Assembly: GCA_031552315.1 (NCBI GenBank)
Contig: JAVBMP010000057.1
Location: 1 to 6,882, forward strand
Direction of reading: 5' to 3'
Length of the DNA stretch: 6,882 bases
DNA from: JAVBMP01 sp031552315
GTDB lineage: Bacteria; Desulfobacterota; Desulfovibrionia; Desulfovibrionales; Desulfovibrionaceae
Each line of letters starts with the position of its first letter. Position 1 is the first letter of the stretch. The translations under genes and the position numbers were made by a program. Under the pieces are notes generated by a model. The model did not search any database. It worked only from the letters and a program-made list of their open reading frames with translations, and was not told the origin of the DNA. Below, in pieces: positions 1 to 6,177 of the stretch.

Positions 1-137
1 CCATTGCACAATGAGATTTTTTGTTCTTTTACAAGGAGTGCAAGATCCGTGCGGAGGGAGTATATTCACGCATACATGACCTTCGCGCGGGACGAAGCAC
101 GACGCGGTAAAAGGGCAAAAAGGCCATTGTGCAATGG
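1..137 (-). repeat. R1 palindromic repeat, copy 1
   Basis: The two ends are a perfect 13-bp inverted pair (CCATTGCACAATG at 1-13 and its complement at 125-137). The arms keep matching inward: CTTTTAC at 26-32 has its partner in the opposite arm at 111-117. Read on the minus strand, the copy aligns along its length with the element between hypD and hypE, sharing GGCCTTTTTGCCC, GCGCGAAG, TCATGTATG and CTCCGCACGGA. It ends at the window edge, so the left boundary may lie further out. No open reading frame or transposase is visible inside. Confidence 0.75.
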
Positions 138-164
138 TCTCGGGGTAAATGTGACTTACGCCGC

Positions 165-192
165 TTGACAGCCCGGCATTAAGCTGTAAAAA
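165..192 (+). promoter_or_regulatory. Weak candidate promoter in the gap between R1 and R2
   Basis: A consensus TTGACA (165-170) is followed after 16 bases by TAAAAA (187-192), four of six matches to a -10 box. It would transcribe through R2 toward hypD. The rest of 138-222 holds nothing else I can recognise. Confidence 0.2.
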
Positions 193-222
193 CTTCAGGA
201 CGCCGCGCTTTGCCATTTTTTT

Positions 223-350
223 AGAGCATTTCATCATTGAAATTATCTATCCGAAGGAAATGCTCTGGCGTTGTGAAGCGAAGCGCAACGCCCGCGCGAT
301 TGCAGGCGGGCTTTGCCCACCGTTAAGCGGCAATCTTAAAGCGAACATAT
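223..350 (-). repeat. R2 repeat, copy A, upstream of hypD
   Basis: On the minus strand this segment aligns with the element after murI. Shared blocks include GCCGCTTAACGG, GCAAAGC followed by CGCCT, ATTTCAAT and the AATGCTCTA end. It contains its own perfect ten-base inverted pair AGAGCATTTC/GAAATGCTCT (223-232 with 257-266) and a GCCCGC/GCGGGC hairpin around 291-311. The end nearest hypD is degenerate, so the right boundary is approximate. Confidence 0.65.
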
Positions 351-353
351 AAT
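348..353 (+). promoter_or_regulatory. Candidate -10 box for hypDE
   Basis: A perfect TATAAT lies 61 bases before the hypD start, at the edge of the R2 copy. No good -35 box is seen; the best is TTAAGC at 323-328, with a 19-base spacer and three matches. Transcription from about 360 would give a leader of roughly 55 bases. Confidence 0.4.
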
Positions 354-414
354 AAAGATTAGTCCGTTGCATCAGAACCTTTTGCGCCGGGAAGATAAAA
401 CGAGGCCAACAACC

Positions 415-1533
415 ATGCCTGAACAAAAAAATCTTGACGCCCTGTTACGTTCATTCAGCGACCCGGCGCTTTGCCGTTCCCTGCTGGAAACCCTGGAAAA
501 AAAACTGACCGCGCCCTTGCGGTTTATGGAAGTTTGCGGCACCCACACGGTAGCCATTTTCCGCAGCGGCCTGCGCAGCCTTCTGCCAGAGGGCATTACC
601 CACCTTTCCGGCCCGGGCTGCCCGGTTTGCGTCACCCATGACCGGGAAATTGCCGCCTGCCTTGAACTTTCCAAAAAAGACGGCGTAATTGTGGCCACTT
701 TTGGCGACATGCTGCGCGTGCCCGGCCCGGACGGCAACAGCCTGAAGCAGGCCCAGGCCGAAGGCGCGCGGGTGGAAATAGTCTATTCCGCGCTGGACGC
801 CCTTGAACTGGCCCGCAATAACCCGGCGGCCACCGTTGTTTTGCTGGGCGTGGGTTTTGAAACCACCGCCCCCACCATGGCCGCCGCCCTGCAAATGGCC
901 AAGGGATCCGGCCTGGGAAACTTCCGCCTGCTTTCTTTGCACAAGCTGGTGCCCCCGGCCCTGCGCCTGTTGCTGGAAGAGCCGGAAAACCCCGGCGCGC
1001 CCGGCATAGACGCTTTTTTGCTACCGGGCCACGTTTCTACCATTCTGGGCCTGCAACCCTACAGTTTTATTGCGGATGAATTTCATAAGCCCGGCGTGGT
1101 GGGCGGCTTTGACCCGGCGGATATTCTGCAATCTTTGCTGATAATGCTGGAGGAACGCGAACACGGGCAGCCTTCCATTGTGAACCAGTACCGCCGGGCC
1201 GTGGCCGATGACGGCAACCCCCGGGCCAGGCAAATACTTTTTGAGGTGTTTGAAACCGCAGACGCCCTGTGGCGCGGCCTTGGCGTAATTCCGCAAAGCG
1301 GCCTGGCCCTGAAGCCGGAATATGAGGCCTTTGACGCCTGGAAAAGCTTTGCCCTGAGCCTGCCGGAAGGCGCGGAAATAAAAGGCTGCCGTTGCGGCGA
1401 AATTTTAAGGGGCCGCCTGCAACCGGCGGAATGCCCCCTGTTCGGCAAGGCCTGCACCCCAGCCCGGCCCATTGGCCCCTGCATGGTTTCCACTGAGGGA
1501 AGTTGCGCGGCCGCGCACAAGTACGGAATATAA
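415..1533 (+). CDS. hypD: HypD, NiFe-hydrogenase maturation factor
   Basis: This gene encodes the cytoplasmic iron-sulfur protein that, in complex with HypC, forms the scaffold on which the Fe(CN)2CO group of NiFe hydrogenases is assembled; it accepts cyanide from HypE. The 372-residue product has the family's usual length. Visible motifs are MEVCGTHT (Cys41), GPGCPVC (Cys69 and Cys72), GVGFETTAP near 145-153, PGHVS near 204-208 and GGFDPADIL near 230-238. A Cys-rich C-terminal region (Cys325, 327, 340, 347, 356, 364) is expected to bind the [4Fe-4S] cluster. The Cys41/69/72 positions agree with those known as functionally important in E. coli HypD. I chose the ATG at 415 because GAGG lies nine bases upstream at 402-405; an in-frame TTG at 367 would add 16 unconserved residues. 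hypE follows after a repeat-filled gap. hypA, B, C and F are not in the window. Confidence 0.97.
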   Translation: MPEQKNLDALLRSFSDPALCRSLLETLEKKLTAPLRFMEVCGTHTVAIFRSGLRSLLPEGITHLSGPGCPVCVTHDREIAACLELSKKDGVIVATFGDMLRVPGPDGNSLKQAQAEGARVEIVYSALDALELARNNPAATVVLLGVGFETTAPTMAAALQMAKGSGLGNFRLLSLHKLVPPALRLLLEEPENPGAPGIDAFLLPGHVSTILGLQPYSFIADEFHKPGVVGGFDPADILQSLLIMLEEREHGQPSIVNQYRRAVADDGNPRARQILFEVFETADALWRGLGVIPQSGLALKPEYEAFDAWKSFALSLPEGAEIKGCRCGEILRGRLQPAECPLFGKACTPARPIGPCMVSTEGSCAAAHKYGI

Positions 1534-1537
1534 TAAT

Positions 1538-1658
1538 TAATGGCCTTTTTGCCCTCTGGCTGCGTCAGGCTCGCCCCGCGCGAAGCTCATGTATGTTTTG
1601 ATACACTTCGCTCCGCACGGAACTCGCCTTCCGTGCCACAGGGCAAAAATTCTCATTA
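1538..1658 (+). repeat. R1 palindromic repeat, copy 2, between hypD and hypE
   Basis: This copy starts five bases after the hypD stop and ends before the hypE ribosome binding site. Outer arms TTTTTGCCCTCTGGC (1546-1560) and GCCACAGGGCAAAAA (1635-1649) pair at 14 of 15 positions. Inside are two further stems: GCGAAG/CTTCGC (1580-1585 with 1606-1611), enclosing TGTAT/ATACA (1590-1594 with 1601-1605), and a perfect eight-base stem GCACGGAA/TTCCGTGC (1615-1622 with 1629-1636, six-base loop). In RNA this would form a branched hairpin in the hypD-hypE spacer, which could modulate polarity or mRNA processing (inference). Confidence 0.8.
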
Positions 1659-1681
1659 GTTTAATAAGGAAAGGAAGAAAC

Positions 1682-2704
1682 ATGGCAAACGACATTCTGT
1701 TGCTGGACTACGGCAGTGGCGGCAAGGCTTCGCAGCGCCTGATATCCGAGCTTTTCATCAAATATTTTTCCAACCCGGTGCTGAACCAGCTGAATGACGC
1801 CGCCCTGTTGGACATAGGCGGCCCCATTGCCATGAGCACAGACAGCTATACGGTGGATCCGCTGGAATTTCCCGGCGGCAACATAGGCACGCTGGCCGTG
1901 CACGGCACGGTAAACGATGTTGCCATGCTGGGGGCGGAACCGCGCTACCTTAGCTGCGCCTTTATTTTGGAAGAAGGCTTGAGCATGGCCCTGCTGGAAC
2001 GCATGGTGGCAAGCATGGCCCAGGCCGCGCAAAAGGCCGGGGTAAGCATTGTTACCGGTGATACCAAGGTAGTGCCGCGCGGCGCGGCGGATAAAATGTT
2101 TATCAATACCACCGGCATAGGCCAAATAATAACGCCAAACCCGCCTTCCGGTGCCAATGCGCGGGCCGGGGACGCCGTGCTTGTTTCCGGCAGTATGGGC
2201 GACCACGGGCTTACCGTGCTTTCACAACGCGCCGGGCTTGCCATAAGCCCGCATGTTTCATCGGATTCCGCCGCGCTTAACCACATGGCAAACGCCCTGG
2301 CCCGCGCCCTGCCCGTGCATGTGCTGCGTGACCCCACGCGCGGCGGGCTGGCGACCACACTGAATGAAATAGCCTTGCAGTCCGGGGCGCTTTGCCTTAT
2401 TGAAGAAGAAAAAATTCCGGTGCTTGCGGATGTTGCCGCCGGTTGTTCCGTGCTGGGGCTTGACCCGCTTTATCTGGCCAATGAAGGCAAGCTGATTTGC
2501 ATTCTGCCGCAAGAACACGCCGAACAGGCGCTGGAAATAATGCGATCCTTCCCCGAAGGCCGCGCGGCAACGCAAATAGGGCGCATTCACAGGCCGGAAG
2601 ACCAGCGCGGCGGCAAGGCCGGGCAGGTACTGCTGCAAACTGCCCTGGGCGGCAAGCGCCTGCTGGGCATGTTGGAAGGCGAACAGCTGCCAAGGATATG
2701 TTAG
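1682..2704 (+). CDS. hypE: HypE, carbamoyl dehydratase for NiFe-hydrogenase cyanide ligands
   Basis: HypE receives a carbamoyl group from HypF on its C-terminal cysteine and uses ATP to dehydrate it to a thiocyanate, which is passed to HypC-HypD as cyanide. The 340-residue protein belongs to the PurM/AIR-synthase-like ATP-binding family. It begins LLDYGSGGKASQRLI (residues 7-21), carries NDAALLD near 38-44, MSTDSYTVDP near 51-60, HGTVNDVAMLGAEP near 74-87 and RDPTRGGLATTLNEI near 216-230. It ends in the diagnostic PRIC, so the modified residue is Cys340 and the protein is full length. The ATG at 1682 is preceded by a strong purine-rich site (AAGGAAAGGAAG, 1666-1677). An upstream in-frame ATG at 1589 lies inside a repeat and is unlikely. 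The TAG stop at 2702-2704 abuts and partly overlaps the next palindromic element. Confidence 0.97.
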   Translation: MANDILLLDYGSGGKASQRLISELFIKYFSNPVLNQLNDAALLDIGGPIAMSTDSYTVDPLEFPGGNIGTLAVHGTVNDVAMLGAEPRYLSCAFILEEGLSMALLERMVASMAQAAQKAGVSIVTGDTKVVPRGAADKMFINTTGIGQIITPNPPSGANARAGDAVLVSGSMGDHGLTVLSQRAGLAISPHVSSDSAALNHMANALARALPVHVLRDPTRGGLATTLNEIALQSGALCLIEEEKIPVLADVAAGCSVLGLDPLYLANEGKLICILPQEHAEQALEIMRSFPEGRAATQIGRIHRPEDQRGGKAGQVLLQTALGGKRLLGMLEGEQLPRIC

Positions 2705-2851
2705 GGACTATTGACACTACGGCCCTTTTGCCCTCTGGCTGCGTCAGAAAGGCTTTTTATTCCGGTCGAGTACCATAAAAGTACACTCCCTCCATAAAAA
2801 GCCTTTCTTCCTTGCCAGAGAACAAAATTGCTCGTAGTGTCAACAGTCCCT
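2703..2851 (+). repeat. R1 palindromic repeat, copy 3, downstream of hypE
   Basis: The 149-bp element is an imperfect palindrome across its whole length. The outer ends AGGGACTATTGACACTACG (2703-2721) and their complement (2833-2851) match at 18 of 19 positions. CTCTGGC/GCCAGAG (2733-2739 with 2814-2820) pair, and a perfect 15-base inner stem joins AGAAAGGCTTTTTAT (2746-2760) to its complement (2794-2808). The segment 2721-2746 is nearly identical to 1542-1568 in copy 2, which places it in the same family. The first bases are shared with the hypE TAG stop. No coding capacity or clear target-site duplication is visible. In RNA it could act as a long 3' hairpin protecting or ending the hypE transcript (inference). 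Confidence 0.85.
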
Positions 2852-2924
2852 GTGCTGGTACGCACGAGGGCCATGAACCCCGCGCCCCTCAGCAGGCTTT
2901 GCCACAAATAAACTGCCGGGGTTT

Positions 2925-2972
2925 CCAAAGGGTTTCAAACCCTTTGGCGGGTTCCAGGGGCGGAGCCCTTGG
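2925..2972. promoter_or_regulatory. Paired hairpins in the benE leader region
   Basis: Two adjacent palindromes lie between the hypE-side repeat and the benE-like start. The first is an 11-base perfect inverted pair, CCAAAGGGTTT (2925-2935) and its complement (2937-2947), separated by one base. The second is CCAGGGGC/GCCCTTGG (2954-2961 with 2965-2972), eight pairs including one G-U. An A-rich tract follows at 2984-2999. They could end the upstream transcript, shape the benE leader, or be another dispersed repeat; I cannot tell which. The rest of 2852-3026 shows no gene. Confidence 0.45.
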
Positions 2973-3026
2973 CCGCCGGAGGCATTAAAAAAATTAAATC
3001 CAACCCGTTGCCAATAAAGGCATAGC

Positions 3027-4214
3027 ATGTCTGTTCTAAAAACTCTGCGGGAAGATGTTTCCACTTCCGCCCTGGTTGCCGGGTTCATTGCCGTGCTGGT
3101 TTCCTATGCCGGGCCGCTGGCGATTGTCTTCAATGCGGCGCAGGCGGCCAACCTTTCCCCGGCGGAAATTTCCTCGTGGCTGTGGGCCATTTCCGTAGGC
3201 AGCGGGTTGACCGGCATTATTTTAAGCTGGAAGTTCAAGATGCCCATCATTGCCGCCTGGTCAACACCGGCCGCGGCCCTGCTTATTGTCAGTTTGCCCA
3301 ATTACAGCTACCCGGAGGCCATAGGGGCCTTTGTTCTTAGCGGCGTGGCCGTGTGCATTTGCGGGCTTACCGGGTTTTTTCAGGGCCTGATGCGCCGCAT
3401 ACCCGTTTCCATTGCCACGGCCATGCTGGCGGGCATACTTTTTCAGTTCGGCGCGTCGGTGTTTGTTTATTTGCAAGACCTGCCCGTGCTGGTGCTGCCG
3501 ATTATTCTGACCTATATACTGTGCAGGCGCTTTATGGCGCGTTACGCTGTGCCCATGGCCCTGCTGGCCGGGCTTGTGCTGGCGTTGGGCTTTGGCCTTG
3601 TTGTCAACAGGGAAGTCCACTTCGCGCTGGTTACGCCGGTCTTCACCGCGCCGGTCTTCAGCCTGTCCGCCACTATGGGCATTGCCCTGCCGCTTTTTCT
3701 GGTAACCATGACATCGCAAAACGTGCCCGGCGTGGCCATTTTGCAGGCAGACGGGTATATGGTGAACCCCAACCCGCTTATCAGCGTCACCGGCTTCGCG
3801 TCTGCCGTTACGGCCCCCTTTGGTTCCCATTCCCTGTGCCTGGCCGCCATTACCGCGGCCATATGCACCGGGCCGGGGGCGCACCCGGACAAGGACAAAC
3901 GCTATATAGCCGGCATGTCCTGCGGGCTTATATATTTTGTTATCGGGTTGTTCGGTTCCGCCGTGGCCGGGGCCTTTTCCATGTTGCCAACGGCCCTTAT
4001 AGGCACGGTATCGGGCCTTGCGCTTTTCAACACCATAAGCGGCAACCTGGCTATTGCCATGGGCGTGGAACAGGAACGCGAGGCTGCCCTTGTAACCTTT
4101 TTGATTACCGCCTCGGGCTTTTCCATGCTGAACATAGGCGCGCCCTTCTGGGGACTGGTGGGCGGCATGGCGTCCCTGTTCATTTTGAACGGTTTCAAGC
4201 CAAAAAACGTATAA
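3027..4214 (+). CDS. benE: BenE-family proton-coupled symporter, inner membrane
   Basis: The product is a 395-residue polytopic membrane protein with roughly eleven to twelve hydrophobic segments spread over its length. It belongs to the benzoate:H+ symporter (BenE) family, which includes E. coli YdcO of nearly the same length. Family signatures are visible: AWSTPAAALL near 77-86, IPVSIATAMLAGIL near 125-138, PLFLVTMTSQNVPG near 222-235, AAITAAIC near 273-280 followed by AHPDKDKRY near 285-293, and TASGFSMLNIGAPFWGL near 361-377. The start at 3027 has AAAGG at 3016-3020, six bases upstream. No benzoate or aromatic catabolic gene lies nearby, so the substrate here is unknown and the symbol is a family assignment only. 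Neighbours are hypE upstream, behind two palindromic structures, and a B6 kinase gene 44 bp downstream. Confidence 0.88.
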   Translation: MSVLKTLREDVSTSALVAGFIAVLVSYAGPLAIVFNAAQAANLSPAEISSWLWAISVGSGLTGIILSWKFKMPIIAAWSTPAAALLIVSLPNYSYPEAIGAFVLSGVAVCICGLTGFFQGLMRRIPVSIATAMLAGILFQFGASVFVYLQDLPVLVLPIILTYILCRRFMARYAVPMALLAGLVLALGFGLVVNREVHFALVTPVFTAPVFSLSATMGIALPLFLVTMTSQNVPGVAILQADGYMVNPNPLISVTGFASAVTAPFGSHSLCLAAITAAICTGPGAHPDKDKRYIAGMSCGLIYFVIGLFGSAVAGAFSMLPTALIGTVSGLALFNTISGNLAIAMGVEQEREAALVTFLITASGFSMLNIGAPFWGLVGGMASLFILNGFKPKNV

Positions 4215-4221
4215 AACAAGA

Positions 4222-4235
4222 CCATTGCGCAATGG
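4222..4235. repeat. 14-bp perfect palindrome matching R1 ends
   Basis: CCATTGCGCAATGG is a perfect palindrome placed seven bases after the benE-like stop and before pdxY. With its flanks (GA before, CCTT after) it differs by one base from the outer end of R1 copy 1 read on the minus strand. It may be a solo terminal remnant of R1 or a binding site for a dimeric protein; the sequence cannot distinguish these. Confidence 0.55.
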
Positions 4236-4258
4236 CCTTAAAGCAGTGAGCCAATACC

Positions 4259-5218
4259 ATGCGTAAACCTTTGCCGCGTATTGCCGCCATTCATGACCTT
4301 TCCGGTTTTGGGCGCACCTCGCTTACCGTGGTCATACCGGTTTTTTCCGCCATGGGCATTCAGGTTTGCCCGTTGCCCACGGCGGTGCTTTCCACCCAGA
4401 CCAGCATGATGGAAAATTTCCGCTTTGTGGATTTAAGCGCGGCCATGCGTGATTTCCTTGCGCACTGGCGCGAGCTTGGGCTGAAGTTTGACGCGGTTTA
4501 CAGCGGTTTTTTGGGTTCCGCCGGACAGGCGGAAACGGTGATTGAATGCATTGATAACTGTCTGGAAAGTGATGGGTTGGTTGTCGTTGACCCTGTGCTT
4601 GGCGACAACGGGACGCTTGACCCCACCATGAATCAGGAAATGGTGGAATGCCAGCGCCGCCTGATAACCCGGGCGCATTGCATAACCCCCAACCTTACAG
4701 AAGCCGCCCTGCTGCTGGGTGAAAATTTCCCGGAAGCCGCCCGCGCGGCCTACAGCATTACCTGTTCCCGCGAGGCCGGGCGCACCGGCTGGCAAAGCGC
4801 CCATGCCCCCCTGGCCTGCGGCGGCCTTTCCCAGGGTTTTATCAAGGACTGGTTGCGCCGCCTGGCGGCCCGCGGGCCGGAGATGGTGGTCATTACCAGC
4901 GTGCCGCTGGAAAACGGGGCCTTAAGCTCCGTAGTGGCCTACAACAGAAAACAGGAACGCTTCTGGAAGGTGGATTGCGAATATATTCCGGCCTTTTATC
5001 CCGGAACGGGCGACACCTTCACCAGCGTTCTTACCAGTTGCCTGCTGTTGGGTGAAAGCCTGCCCATTGCCATGGACAGGGCCGTGCAGTTTGTAACCAT
5101 GGGTATTCGTTCCACATTTGGCTACGAGCTGCCGGGCACGGAAGGCATTTTGCTGGAAAAGGTGCTGGGCACGCTTAAGCTGCCCTTTACCGGCAGCCGT
5201 TATGAATTATTGGAATAA
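4259..5218 (+). CDS. pdxY: Pyridoxamine/pyridoxal kinase (B6 salvage)
   Basis: This cytoplasmic ribokinase-superfamily enzyme phosphorylates pyridoxal or pyridoxamine with ATP to regenerate PLP. Supporting motifs are the N-terminal IAAIHDLSGFGRTSLTVVIP (8-27), the vitamer-binding segment PLPTAVLSTQT (38-48), YSGFLGSAGQ (81-90), VVDPVLGDNG (109-118) and ITPNLTEAALLLGE (142-155). The anion-hole/catalytic motif is GTGDTF (249-254), with Asp252 as the general base. The product is 319 residues, longer than the roughly 285 of E. coli PdxY; the excess lies mainly in an insertion near residues 158-192. The symbol could equally be pdxK, because bacterial members are named both ways. The ribosome binding site is weak (GTGAG at 4247-4251). 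murI follows 20 bp after the stop, indicating a shared transcript. Confidence 0.9.
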   Translation: MRKPLPRIAAIHDLSGFGRTSLTVVIPVFSAMGIQVCPLPTAVLSTQTSMMENFRFVDLSAAMRDFLAHWRELGLKFDAVYSGFLGSAGQAETVIECIDNCLESDGLVVVDPVLGDNGTLDPTMNQEMVECQRRLITRAHCITPNLTEAALLLGENFPEAARAAYSITCSREAGRTGWQSAHAPLACGGLSQGFIKDWLRRLAARGPEMVVITSVPLENGALSSVVAYNRKQERFWKVDCEYIPAFYPGTGDTFTSVLTSCLLLGESLPIAMDRAVQFVTMGIRSTFGYELPGTEGILLEKVLGTLKLPFTGSRYELLE

Positions 5219-5238
5219 CTCAAAATAATTTGGAAGTT

Positions 5239-6177
5239 ATGAAAAAGAACCCGAAAACCGCCCCCCAGTCCGCCAAGGCTCCCAAAGCCCCCAAAGCCGC
5301 CCGGCTTACCGGGGTGCCGCAAGCAAGCGGAGAACACCTTTCCCAAACCCTGCAAACCGCGCGGGAACTACCCATAGGGGTCTTTGACTCCGGCGTGGGC
5401 GGGCTTACCGTGCTGCGCGCCATACGTGAGCGCCTGCCGCAAGAACGCCTGCTTTATCTGGGTGATACCGCCCGCCTGCCTTACGGCACCAAAAGCCCGG
5501 CCACGGTTTCCCGCTACGCCTTGCAGGCGGCCGGGCGGCTGGTTGAACGGCGCATCAAGCTGCTGGTGGTGGCCTGTAACACGGCCACGGCGTCCGCGCT
5601 GGAAGATTTGCGCGCGGCCTGGCCCAAACTGCCCGTGCTGGGGGTTATTGAACCGGGGGCCATGGCGGCCTGCGCGGCCAGCCACAGCGGGCACATAGCG
5701 GTTATCGCCACGGAATCCACCATTCGCAATCAGGCCTACCAAAAGGCCATTGCCCGCATCAAACCGGACGCCCGCATAAGCGGCCAGCCCTGTTCCCTTT
5801 TCGTATCTTTGGCGGAAGAAGGCTGGGTGGACGGCGATGTGGCGGAAGCCGTGGCCCGGCGCTACCTTACCCCTCTCTTTAGCGCGGGGCCGGAACAGGG
5901 GCCAGATTGCCTGGTGCTGGGCTGCACGCACTTCCCCCCGCTGGCCGGGGCCATACGCAAAGTGGTGGGTAACGGCCCGGCCATTGTGGATTCCGCCGCG
6001 ACCACAGCCCAGGCCGTAGCCCATGAACTGGCCCGGCTGCAACTGTTGCGTGAAGGCGCGGATCAGCCCGTGCCCCACTTCATGACCACAGACGACACAA
6101 CGCGCTTTGCCCGCATTGGCCGCCTTTTTCTGGGGCAGGACATAGATGAGGGAAATGTGGAGCTGGTGAACCTTTAG
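5239..6177 (+). CDS. murI: Glutamate racemase
   Basis: MurI interconverts L- and D-glutamate without cofactor, supplying D-glutamate for peptidoglycan precursors in the cytoplasm. The catalytic core begins at PIGVFDSGVGGLTV (45-58), followed by LGDTARLPYG (74-83), VACNTATASALE (111-122, catalytic Cys113), GVIEPGA (135-141), IATEST near 156-161 and VLGCTHFPPL (226-235, second catalytic Cys229 with His231). DSA near 251-253 is also present, so both acid/base cysteines are intact. From the ATG at 5239 the protein is 312 residues, longer than the usual 260-285. The excess is an N-terminal tail of about 44 residues rich in Lys, Ala and Pro (SAKAPKAPKAAR). The start is uncertain: GGAAG at 5232-5236 lies only two bases from the ATG, and an in-frame GTG at 5314 would remove most of the tail. 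The stop overlaps an R2 repeat. Confidence 0.95.
   Translation: MKKNPKTAPQSAKAPKAPKAARLTGVPQASGEHLSQTLQTARELPIGVFDSGVGGLTVLRAIRERLPQERLLYLGDTARLPYGTKSPATVSRYALQAAGRLVERRIKLLVVACNTATASALEDLRAAWPKLPVLGVIEPGAMAACAASHSGHIAVIATESTIRNQAYQKAIARIKPDARISGQPCSLFVSLAEEGWVDGDVAEAVARRYLTPLFSAGPEQGPDCLVLGCTHFPPLAGAIRKVVGNGPAIVDSAATTAQAVAHELARLQLLREGADQPVPHFMTTDDTTRFARIGRLFLGQDIDEGNVELVNL

Noticed and set aside
1589..1681. N-terminal extension of HypE from an ATG at 1589
   Set aside because: The added 31 residues fall entirely inside the R1 repeat, lack conservation with HypE, and the ATG at 1682 has a far better ribosome binding site.
2711..2739. Promoter from the TTGACA in the R1 terminal repeat
   Set aside because: No -10-like sequence occurs 16-18 bases downstream on either strand, so the match is part of the repeat end.
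2873..2911. A 12-codon leader peptide ahead of the hairpins upstream of the transporter gene
   Set aside because: GAGGG lies only two bases from the ATG and the codons show no run of a regulatory amino acid, so attenuation is not supported.
3261..4249. Long open frames overlapping the transporter gene on both strands (up to 323 codons)
   Set aside because: They are frame shadows of a GC-rich gene: composition is Arg/Gly/His-rich and low in hydrophobic residues, with no recognisable motif, whereas the 395-codon frame has clear BenE signatures.
5368..6078. A 236-codon minus-strand open frame opposite murI
   Set aside because: It is antisense to the intact murI frame, shows no domain and has the typical shadow composition.
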